A DNA stretch of 59,384 nt, from contig CALEXX010000012.1 in NCBI GenBank assembly GCA_937925095.1, forward strand, positions 1 to 59,384. The letters are read 5' to 3'. Positions 53,292 through 59,384 of this stretch are shown here, in pieces. A program made the position numbers and the translations under genes. Source of the DNA: an uncultured Leptotrichia sp. (lineage in GTDB: Bacteria; Fusobacteriota; Fusobacteriia; Fusobacteriales; Leptotrichiaceae). How positions within the stretch are numbered: the first letter of the stretch is position 1; each line of letters starts with the position of its first letter. The notes beneath the pieces are model-generated. The model was given only the letters and a program-made list of their open reading frames with translations, ran no database searches and had not been told where the DNA came from.

Positions 53292-53852
53292 CTAGAACTT
53301 AACTTCAGGTGCTCTTTCTGCTCCTTCTGAAGCATTGAAAAATTCTGCCTTTTTAAATCCTAAAAATCCACCTATTATATTATTTGGAAAAGTTTCAACA
53401 AAAGTGTTTCTATCTCTAGCTGTACCATTGTAATATTTTCTTGAACTTTGAATTTCTGTTTCTATTTGAGACAGCTGTGACTGTAAGCTAAGGAAATTTT
53501 CATTTGCCTTAAGGTCAGGATAATTTTCCTGAAGCATCATTATTGATCTTAAAGTTTTTGTCATTTCATTTTCTATTTTCTGTATTTTTTCAATATTATC
53601 AATGTCTTTTGTATCTATTGACATCATCTGGCTTCTAAGTCTTACTACATTTTCCAATGTTTCCTTTTCATGTGTTGCATATCCTTTTACAGTATTTACA
53701 AGGTTAGGAATTAAATCCAGTCTTTTCTGAAGATAAACTTCTATTCCGCTCCATCCTTCTTCATTAAGGTTTTTCAATTTCACATATTTGTTATAAATTC
53801 CTATTGCCATTAAAACTAAAACTGCTAAAATTCCTAAAATAATTACAAACAT
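53292..53852 (-). CDS. lemA: LemA family protein
   Basis: 186 residues. One N-terminal membrane helix (FVIILGILAVLVLMAIGIYN), then the LemA helical bundle: LNEEGWSGIEVYLQKRLDLI, PNLVNTVKGYATHEKETLEN and QLSQIETEIQSSRKYYNGTA, with FPNNIIGGFLGF near the end. LemA proteins sit in the membrane, usually N-out with a short outer tail. Next to DUF2207 genes they form a widespread envelope pair of unknown role. AGGAGATG precedes the ATG. It is 56 bases ahead of the DUF2207 trio, so probably first in their transcript. Confidence 0.94.
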   Translation of the reverse strand: MFVIILGILAVLVLMAIGIYNKYVKLKNLNEEGWSGIEVYLQKRLDLIPNLVNTVKGYATHEKETLENVVRLRSQMMSIDTKDIDNIEKIQKIENEMTKTLRSIMMLQENYPDLKANENFLSLQSQLSQIETEIQSSRKYYNGTARDRNTFVETFPNNIIGGFLGFKKAEFFNASEGAERAPEVKF

Positions 53853-53892
53853 AATAACATCTCCTTTTTTTATTTAATGTATAAATTTATTT

Positions 53893-54492
53893 CTATTCTG
53901 AATCCTTTTTATATTCTTCCCATCTTTCAAAAATAAAATCCACTAATTCTTCTTTTCCCGAATTTTTTAAAGCTGATGTGAAAAATACATCTTCATTGTC
54001 AAATTGCAACTTTTTCTTTATTTCTTTAAGCTGCTTAAATTTCTCATTATTTGAAAGCTTGTCTGCCTTTGTAAAAACAATATAATACTCAACATCATAA
54101 TGTTCCAGCCATTGAAGCATTTCAAGGTCATCCTTTGTCGGAACCCTACGTAAATCAAGCAGTAAAAATACCACCTTTTCCCTATCTGACTTTAAATATG
54201 TTTCTATTGTCTTTCCCCAGTTCCTTTTAACTGCGTCAGGCACCTTCGCAAAACCATATCCCGGAAGATCTACAAAATGAATTTCATTATCAATCATAAA
54301 ATAGTTTATAAGCTGTGTTCTTCCTGGAGTTTTACTAGTTCTTGCCAAACTTCTCCTATTTGTCAGCGAGTTTATAAGTGAAGATTTCCCAACATTTGAC
54401 CTTCCTATAAAGGAAAATTCAATTCCATTAAACTCAGGATAGTCCTTTTCCAGAACTGCCGACTTTACAAATTCCGCTTTTTTTATTTCCAA
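53893..54492 (-). CDS. engB: Ribosome biogenesis GTPase EngB (YsxC/YihA)
   Basis: 199 residues, TTG start with GGAGATAAAC upstream. GTPase motifs G1 GRSNVGKSSLINSL, G2 region RTSKTPGRTQLINYF, G3 VDLPGYGFAKVP, G4 TKADKLSNNEK and G5 SALKNSGKEEL. It helps assemble the large ribosomal subunit. Followed by lemA after 40 bases. Confidence 0.96.
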   Translation of the reverse strand: MEIKKAEFVKSAVLEKDYPEFNGIEFSFIGRSNVGKSSLINSLTNRRSLARTSKTPGRTQLINYFMIDNEIHFVDLPGYGFAKVPDAVKRNWGKTIETYLKSDREKVVFLLLDLRRVPTKDDLEMLQWLEHYDVEYYIVFTKADKLSNNEKFKQLKEIKKKLQFDNEDVFFTSALKNSGKEELVDFIFERWEEYKKDSE

Positions 54493-54519
54493 GTTTATCT
54501 CCTTTTATTTTATTTTTTA

Positions 54520-55314
54520 TTAAAACCATACTTTAAATTCTTTTCTCGCATCATTCAATGAAGCTTCCTCAGGTATGAAATACCATATTCCCTTTATCAT
54601 TTTTCCATCACCTTTTATTTCGTGCTGTTCAAAATTAGTTTTATTAATCAGAATAGCCGGTAATGCTGAAATTCCTTTAATCGGATTAAATGATATATCC
54701 ATTTTTTCCTGCATGTAGGAATATACTCCCGGAACATATCCCCATCCTGCCGGAGATACTAATTTTTTTGCTATACTCTGCATTACCTGTCTCTGTCTTT
54801 CATCACGCTTGAAGGCACTGTCTGTCTTTCTATGTCTTGTATATGCCAGTGCTCTTGCACCCTTTATATTATATTTTTCTCCTTCTTTAAATGTTTCATT
54901 ATCCTGTGTAAATGAATGATTTGCAACTATATCGACACCACCCATTATATCAGTCAATGTAATAACATCATCAAATCTGAATACAACACTGTAATTTATT
55001 TTTGTATCAAGGAGTTCTTCCACTGCCTTTATTGTACATTCCCTTCCTCCAAAAGCATACGAGTGGTTTATTTTATCCACTTTTCCACCTTTTTCACAAG
55101 GAACATCTGTATAAGTATCCCTCGGTATTGAAATCATTTTTATTTTTGCAAGAAGCGGTATAACCTTGATAACTATTATTGCATCACTTCTTGATCCCTT
55201 TATCTGCTGCCATGGTCTTGCATCACTTCCAAGTACAAGAACATTAAAAGGTACACTCAGCCATGCCAGTAATGCAAAAAGTAAAAGTAATATAATATTT
55301 TTTATTGTTTTCAT
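54520..55314 (-). CDS. LytR-CpsA-Psr (LCP) family protein
   Basis: 264 residues. N-terminal membrane helix (IKNIILLLLFALLAWLSVPF), then the LCP domain: NVLVLGSDARPWQQIKGSRS, DAIIVIKVIPLLAKIKMISI, PRDTYTDVPCEKGGKVDKIN, SVVFRFDDVITLTDIMGGVD and ALAYTRHRKTDSAFKRDERQ. These hold the Arg/Asp residues that bind pyrophosphate-linked polyprenol substrates. In Gram-positives LCP enzymes attach glycopolymers to peptidoglycan. In this LPS-bearing cell the acceptor is unclear; glycosyltransferases lie a little further along. Two Cys (PCEK, RECT) may form a disulfide. Confidence 0.93.
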   Translation of the reverse strand: MKTIKNIILLLLFALLAWLSVPFNVLVLGSDARPWQQIKGSRSDAIIVIKVIPLLAKIKMISIPRDTYTDVPCEKGGKVDKINHSYAFGGRECTIKAVEELLDTKINYSVVFRFDDVITLTDIMGGVDIVANHSFTQDNETFKEGEKYNIKGARALAYTRHRKTDSAFKRDERQRQVMQSIAKKLVSPAGWGYVPGVYSYMQEKMDISFNPIKGISALPAILINKTNFEQHEIKGDGKMIKGIWYFIPEEASLNDARKEFKVWF

Positions 55315-55410
55315 GATTTTCTCCTTTTTTTAAGGTGTTTTTCACCCCATTTATCTTTTATTGTCTTTTCTGTTACTAAATTTATATTTTCTGCTACTCC
55401 TAGCTGCTTC

Positions 55411-56013
55411 TTAAATTCCAAATTTCTTTATAAATTTTTCAATTTCTAGATCCAGCATTTCAGAATTTCCGTTATTTTCTATTATGTAGTTAGAAAGTTT
55501 ACGTTTTTCATCCATGGACATCTGGGCATTTATTATTTCCTGAACTTCCCCTTCACTCCTTCCATCTCTTTTTAAAACTCTTTCAATCTGTGTTTTCCTG
55601 TCAGCATAAACAAGTACTGTCATGTCAAATTCCTTCTCCAGCTTTGCTTCAAAAAGAAGCTGAACTTCCACAAATACAGTCTCATAACTTTGCCCCAATT
55701 CCTTTATCTGCCTTCTCATTTCTTCAATAATGGGAGGGTGCATAATAGAGTTTAATACAGCCACCTTTTTTTCATCTTTGAATACTGTTTGCCGTAATTT
55801 ATTCCTTGAAATACATTTTTTACCCGAAACTGCATTCTGCTCTTCCAGAATTTCACTTCCAAAATTTTCGACAAGTTCATCAATTACTTCAGAATATGTT
55901 ATAACTTCCCTTGATATTATATCAAGATCTATTACCGGATATCCTTTTTCCCTCAGTTTTCTGCTGACTGTACTTTTTCCTGTTCCAATGCCTCCCGTTA
56001 GTCCTATTACCAT
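55411..56013 (-). CDS. coaE: Dephospho-CoA kinase
   Basis: 200 residues. Final step of coenzyme A synthesis. P-loop GLTGGIGTGKSTVSRKL, DLDIISREV and FVEVQLLFEAKLEKEFDMTV, with the lid region RKTQIERVLKRDGRSEGEV. A short insertion around AVSGKKCISRNKLRQTVF is within family variation. AGAGGATT precedes the ATG. A fold-back repeat lies upstream between it and mreB, so it probably has its own promoter. Confidence 0.95.
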   Translation of the reverse strand: MVIGLTGGIGTGKSTVSRKLREKGYPVIDLDIISREVITYSEVIDELVENFGSEILEEQNAVSGKKCISRNKLRQTVFKDEKKVAVLNSIMHPPIIEEMRRQIKELGQSYETVFVEVQLLFEAKLEKEFDMTVLVYADRKTQIERVLKRDGRSEGEVQEIINAQMSMDEKRKLSNYIIENNGNSEMLDLEIEKFIKKFGI

Positions 56014-56129
56014 AAAAATCCTCTTTTCAGTTCAGTCATTTTAATACAGTATATTTTATATCTTTTCTTTAATCTTTGCAATATTTTTTTGATTTCTTAC
56101 CTTTTATTTCCTACATTTTAATCTGCCAA

Positions 56130-56250
56130 TAAAAATCAAAAAAGGGTACTTTTCATAAGAAAAGTAAAACATAATTTCAATTTTCTGATTTATCAGCTAT
56201 AAATTATATTCTCATCGATTCCTACTTAAATATCCCTTTTTTGATTTTTA
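56130..56250. repeat. Fold-back element with nested hairpins between mreB and coaE
   Basis: The outer arms TAAAAATCAAAAAAGGG and CCCTTTTTTGATTTTTA pair perfectly over 17 bp. The 87-base interior holds a perfect 8-bp hairpin (TACTTTTC-ATAA-GAAAAGTA) and a small CTGAT/ATCAG dyad. TA lies at both outer ends, as in many MITE insertions. On the minus strand the final arm ends in a T-rich stretch and could terminate mreB transcription. A small structured RNA is the other reading. Confidence 0.6.
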
Positions 56251-56265
56251 CTATTTTCCGAATTT

Positions 56266-57306
56266 TTACATTTCCTTCATTTCCAGAGCCCTAAGCAGTT
56301 TTTTGTTATTAAATGCTTTTCCACCACCTATAACTACTGATTCCAGAGGATTAGTCGCTCTCTTAATCGTGATTTTAACTTCATCTTCTATAAGTTTATC
56401 AAGATTTTTTATTAGGGAACCTCCACCAGTAAGGATAATCCCGTTGTCAATTACATCTGCCGATAATTCCGGCGGACATTTTTCAAGTACTTCCTTTAAA
56501 GCTGATAAAATTTCATTTACAGAATCTTTTATAGCTTCGTAAACCTGATTTGATGTTATTTCAACATTCTTCGGTATTCCAGTTGCCAAATCTCTTCCTT
56601 TTATACTTGAAATTTCGTTTTCTGTTTCAGGAACTTTTATTGCTGTTCCCAATTCAATTTTTACTTCTTCTGCAGTTTTATCCCCTATAAGAAGATTAAA
56701 TTCCTTTTTTACATATTTTATTATATCTGTATCAAATTTGTTACTTGCGACTCTTATAGATTTACTTGAAATTATTTCATCCATTGAAAGAATTGCAATG
56801 TCAGTAGATCCTCCACCGATATCAATAACTGTATTTCCTTCCGGTAATGAAATATTTACTCCTGAACCGACAACTGCAGCCTTTCCTTCTTCAATAAGAT
56901 AAATCTTTTTTGCTCCTATGGCAGCATCAAAAATAGCCTTTTTTTCAATACTTGTCATTTCAATTGGAACACATACCATAAGTTCCGGTCTGAATGGAGA
57001 ACCTCCGTATATTTGTCTAATAAAGGCACTAAGCATTTCCCTAGTCGCATCAATATCAGAAATTACTCCTTCAGTCAAAGGTCTTATAACTACAGTACTT
57101 TCAGCTGTTTTTCCTTCCATTTCCTTGGCTTCTTTTCCAACTGCAACTAATTCACCTGTTTTTCTATTTTTTACAATTACTGACGGCTCGTTTAACACTA
57201 TTTTATTTTTCTGTTTGTCATAAATTAAAACATTTGATGTCCCCAGATCTATTGCAATACTTTTATTTACCCTGAAAAAATTCAGAAATCTTGTTAATCT
57301 TGACAT
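56266..57306 (-). CDS. mreB: Rod-shape protein MreB
   Basis: 346 residues. Bacterial actin that guides lateral wall synthesis at the inner membrane. Actin-fold motifs: phosphate 1 SIAIDLGTSNVLIYD, LMVCVPIEMTSIEKKAI, phosphate 2 VIDIGGGSTDIAILS and adenosine GIILTGGGSLIKNLDKLI. The first residues SRLTRFLNFF form an amphipathic membrane-binding helix. No mreC or mreD follows; coaE is the next gene. 24 bases after frr. Confidence 0.95.
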   Translation of the reverse strand: MSRLTRFLNFFRVNKSIAIDLGTSNVLIYDKQKNKIVLNEPSVIVKNRKTGELVAVGKEAKEMEGKTAESTVVIRPLTEGVISDIDATREMLSAFIRQIYGGSPFRPELMVCVPIEMTSIEKKAIFDAAIGAKKIYLIEEGKAAVVGSGVNISLPEGNTVIDIGGGSTDIAILSMDEIISSKSIRVASNKFDTDIIKYVKKEFNLLIGDKTAEEVKIELGTAIKVPETENEISSIKGRDLATGIPKNVEITSNQVYEAIKDSVNEILSALKEVLEKCPPELSADVIDNGIILTGGGSLIKNLDKLIEDEVKITIKRATNPLESVVIGGGKAFNNKKLLRALEMKEM

Positions 57307-57330
57307 AGCTTTCTCCTTTTATTTCTGCAA

Positions 57331-57888
57331 TTATACTTTTAGAAGTTCTTTTTCCTTCTTAGCTAAAGCTTCATCTACCGCCGCAACAAATTTATCAGTC
57401 ATTTTTTGAACTTTTTCTTCACTTGATTTAAGTTCATCTTCTGTTATTTCGCTATCTTTTTCAAGTTTTCTCAACTTATTATTAATATCTTTTCTGACAT
57501 TTCTAATTGCGATTTTTCCTTCTTCAGCTTCTTTTTTTACAAGTTTTACATATTCTTTTCTACGATCTTCTGTTAATTCAGGTACTGCAAGTCTTATTAC
57601 CTTACCGTCATTTGAAGGATTGAATCCTAAATTAGCCTGTAATATAGATTTTTCAATTGCAGGTATCAATGATTTATCCCAAGGATCAATTGTAAGCAGT
57701 CTAGCTTCAGGCGCAGAAACTGTTCCTACCTGATTCAAAGGAGTTGGTGAACCGTATGCTTCTACAGTAACGCCATCAAGCATAGAAACACTTGCTCTTC
57801 CTGCTCTAACATGGGAAAATTTTTCTTTTGTACTTTCCAATGATTTTTCCATTCTATTTTGTACTTCCGTTAAAATTGCTTCTAACAT
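57331..57888 (-). CDS. frr: Ribosome recycling factor
   Basis: 185 residues from the ATG of MLEAILTEVQNRM, preceded by AAGGTGGT at good distance. It splits post-termination ribosomes with EF-G. Signatures: FSHVRAGRASVSMLDGVTVE, YGSPTPLNQVGTVSAPEARL, LTIDPWDKSLIPAIEKSI, NDGKVIRLAVPELTEDRRKE and VRKDINNKLRKLEKD. The open frame continues upstream without a stop into a glycosyltransferase, so a fused product can also arise. frr often follows pyrH or tsf; here its normal neighbours are missing. Confidence 0.97.
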   Translation of the reverse strand: MLEAILTEVQNRMEKSLESTKEKFSHVRAGRASVSMLDGVTVEAYGSPTPLNQVGTVSAPEARLLTIDPWDKSLIPAIEKSILQANLGFNPSNDGKVIRLAVPELTEDRRKEYVKLVKKEAEEGKIAIRNVRKDINNKLRKLEKDSEITEDELKSSEEKVQKMTDKFVAAVDEALAKKEKELLKV

Positions 57889-58695
57889 TCTACACCACCT
57901 TAATTTTATATTCTTTTTTATTTTATTAAGAATTCTAAAAATAATATACTGCAGTTTGTAAAATGGTATTTCATAGAACTTCATTAGTTCTATGGCAGTC
58001 CGAATTTCGCCATTAATAACATTCATTTTACCAAGTCTATTATTTATATAATTCCCCTCATGGATTCTATATTTAAGAAGAGGCCAGTCTACACTAGAGT
58101 AGTTTAAATTAGATACAATCCCATTTCGGAAATCAATCCACAATGGCATATTCCAGTTTAAATAATTATACTTTACAGCAGTAATATACGAGCTAGTTTT
58201 GTGAAATGCCACATCTGAATATAGATTTCTTCCCAACCATAATAGCAGTAGTGCATTATTATTCTCTGTTTTCTCATACTTGCGTATGTACTGGCTACCA
58301 ATTATTGTATTTTTTGAATCAATAAGCACCAAGTCACCGAATATCCCATCAATTTCGTCATGGTCTTTCATATAAGCTACACATCGCTCAAGAAACTCAT
58401 CATCTGGAAGTAAATCATCTGAGTGCAACACAAATACATATTCGCCTGTAATATATTCAATCCCTGCAATTACAGCGTTAAGCTGGTCTGCATTCTTTTG
58501 ATAGATATATGTGCATTTATCTTCTATTCCAAGCTCCGCAAGCTTTTTCTTAATTACATCTTCGGTATCATCTGTTGATCCATCATTAATTACAATCCAT
58601 TCCCAGTTATCATAGTTCTGGTTATATATAGACTCTATAGTTTCACTAATTGTGGACGAATCATTATACGTCGGGGTTATAATACTGACTTTCAT
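57331..58695 (-). CDS. Family 2 glycosyltransferase reading in frame into frr
   Basis: From the ATG at 58695 a 269-residue GT2 glycosyltransferase is encoded: MKVSIITPTYNDSSTISETI, WEWIVINDGSTDDTEDVIKK and the donor-metal region FVLHSDDLLPDDEFLE. Such enzymes add sugars to lipid-linked polysaccharides. The C-terminus, KKNIKLRWCR, has no stop and runs into the frr start in frame, giving a possible 454-residue glycosyltransferase-RRF protein. Codons at the junction also make up the frr ribosome site. The gene probably arrived with the next glycosyltransferase and landed exactly at the frr leader, losing its own stop. The upstream gene ends 19 bases before. Confidence 0.85.
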   Translation of the reverse strand: MKVSIITPTYNDSSTISETIESIYNQNYDNWEWIVINDGSTDDTEDVIKKKLAELGIEDKCTYIYQKNADQLNAVIAGIEYITGEYVFVLHSDDLLPDDEFLERCVAYMKDHDEIDGIFGDLVLIDSKNTIIGSQYIRKYEKTENNNALLLLWLGRNLYSDVAFHKTSSYITAVKYNYLNWNMPLWIDFRNGIVSNLNYSSVDWPLLKYRIHEGNYINNRLGKMNVINGEIRTAIELMKFYEIPFYKLQYIIFRILNKIKKNIKLRWCRMLEAILTEVQNRMEKSLESTKEKFSHVRAGRASVSMLDGVTVEAYGSPTPLNQVGTVSAPEARLLTIDPWDKSLIPAIEKSILQANLGFNPSNDGKVIRLAVPELTEDRRKEYVKLVKKEAEEGKIAIRNVRKDINNKLRKLEKDSEITEDELKSSEEKVQKMTDKFVAAVDEALAKKEKELLKV

Positions 58696-58714
58696 TTTTT
58701 TATACACTCTTGCT

Positions 58715-59384
58715 CTACTTGTTTTTCATAATAAACCGTCTGAACGCACCTGCCTTCGCACGAGATGTGAGCCTTAATTTCAAAAACTTATTTATCTTAC
58801 GCATTAGTGGTTTTGTGCCTTCCATCCAAGTTCCTGTAAATACATGTATTGTAGTAGAATTTTTTGATGGATTGCATAGCACATCCTCTGTGTAAACCTC
58901 GATTCCTGTTCGTAGAGTTTGCCTCTTGTTTCCTAGTGCACAGCCGAACTCTTGAACAAGAATGTCGGACACACTCTTAGTATTCACCTCTGCCATTTGA
59001 TTTTTTCTATCAAACTTAAAGTCAAGTCCCTCATAATAGTTTAAGATGGCTTCTACTAGTGGGTGTTGTTTTTCTGCACCAAAAACGGCCGTAAATGGAT
59101 AATCCGGTGTTTCATATCCAACAAATGCACGATTTTCAAGAAATTTATCAAAGTTATCTAACACTAAGACATCAGTATCGAGGTATATGCCACCCTCTTT
59201 ATATATTACATATGCTCTTATATAATCACTAACATATGCCCATTTTTTTGCCTCATATGCAGCTTTTGCATATGGGTGTGAATCAATATCAAAATTGTCC
59301 TCACTCCACTCTATTATCTCATAGTCTGATAAATGATTTTTCCATGTAGACATGCAACGTTTTATGTCAGCTGGCTTATCATTG
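58715..59384 (-). CDS. GT32-type glycosyltransferase with DXD motif, 5' end outside window
   Basis: The frame is open from the window edge (NDKPADIKRCMSTWKNHLSD) to its stop, so the start lies beyond base 59384. It has the capsular/mannosyl GT32 pattern: YEIIEWSEDNFDIDSHPYAK, WAYVSDYIRAYVIYKEGGIY, then LDTDVLVLDNF with the DXD donor site. A basic tail (LKLRLTSRAKAGAFRRFIMK) may sit at the membrane. GC is visibly higher than in frr (24 of 60 bases in 58861-58920 against 16 of 60 in 57481-57540), pointing to acquired DNA. With the GT2 gene it seems to be the end of a polysaccharide locus to the right. Confidence 0.88.
   Translation of the reverse strand, partial: NDKPADIKRCMSTWKNHLSDYEIIEWSEDNFDIDSHPYAKAAYEAKKWAYVSDYIRAYVIYKEGGIYLDTDVLVLDNFDKFLENRAFVGYETPDYPFTAVFGAEKQHPLVEAILNYYEGLDFKFDRKNQMAEVNTKSVSDILVQEFGCALGNKRQTLRTGIEVYTEDVLCNPSKNSTTIHVFTGTWMEGTKPLMRKINKFLKLRLTSRAKAGAFRRFIMKNK

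Noticed and set aside
1..59384. CRISPR array, tRNA or rRNA genes
   Set aside because: No regularly spaced direct repeats and no cloverleaf or conserved rRNA segments were seen on reading; a tRNA scan could not be run.

Overview
The window is AT-rich DNA that reads like a Gram-negative anaerobe of the Fusobacteriota, most likely Leptotrichia or a close relative. This is inferred from the low GC, the AT-rich codons, an LPS gene (kdsB), an outer-membrane barrel protein, and the mix of a LIV transporter, a cytosolic amylase, an LCP protein and a LemA/DUF2207 cluster. No rRNA, tRNA, CRISPR array, prophage or replication origin was seen.

Layout. (1) 1-10700 is a plastic accessory stretch. It holds a decayed YefM-type antitoxin copy and an intact YoeB/YefM pair, a 55-bp repeat, an AlbA_2/HATPase regulator, two near-identical AraC paralogs, a short-chain dehydrogenase, an IS91-type transposase remnant with a probable hairpin end, an oxidoreductase fragment, two exported proteins of unknown function, a cupin, an HxlR regulator and a 48-residue membrane peptide. 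(2) 10700-13250 has SseB, a twice-frameshifted ybaK, a small unknown gene, and a GntR/UTRA regulator divergent from an SDR gene with a good operator candidate between them. (3) 13300-21840 is metabolic: a compact dxs, an exported protein, then a minus-strand run kdsB-amylase-proB-proA-proC. (4) 22000-28450 holds a cyclase, a D,D-carboxypeptidase, nth, a TraX-like protein, small GNAT and cupin genes, a HAD phosphatase with an upstream mini-ORF, and an outer-membrane barrel protein. (5) 28800-33600 is a complete livJHMGF operon. (6) 33870-43920 is a long minus-strand string: prfA-prmC-lysozyme-like exported protein-queA-exported protein-rsmD-xseB-ispA-pgeF-exported protein-5'-nucleotidase. (7) 44150-48100 has a cyclophilin, gpmI and an AAA/PD-(D/E)XK protein. 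(8) 48170-53850 is a LemA gene followed by three DUF2207-type membrane proteins. (9) 53890-59384 has engB, an LCP protein, coaE, mreB, frr and two glycosyltransferases, the first of which reads in frame into frr.

The genes suggest linked functions in proline synthesis (proBAC), isoprenoids (dxs, ispA), branched-chain amino acid uptake (livJHMGF), translation (prfA, prmC, frr, queA, rsmD, engB) and envelope building (kdsB, D,D-carboxypeptidase, pgeF, LCP, mreB, LemA/DUF2207, glycosyltransferases).

The signals most worth a second look are the glycosyltransferase-RRF in-frame junction, the LemA/DUF2207 trio, PrmC with a doubled N-terminal domain, two copies of a fold-back MITE-like element, a second hairpin repeat that resembles fused IS3-type ends, the toxin-antitoxin repeat structure at the left edge, and a mini-ORF that carries the only good Shine-Dalgarno ahead of a HAD gene.
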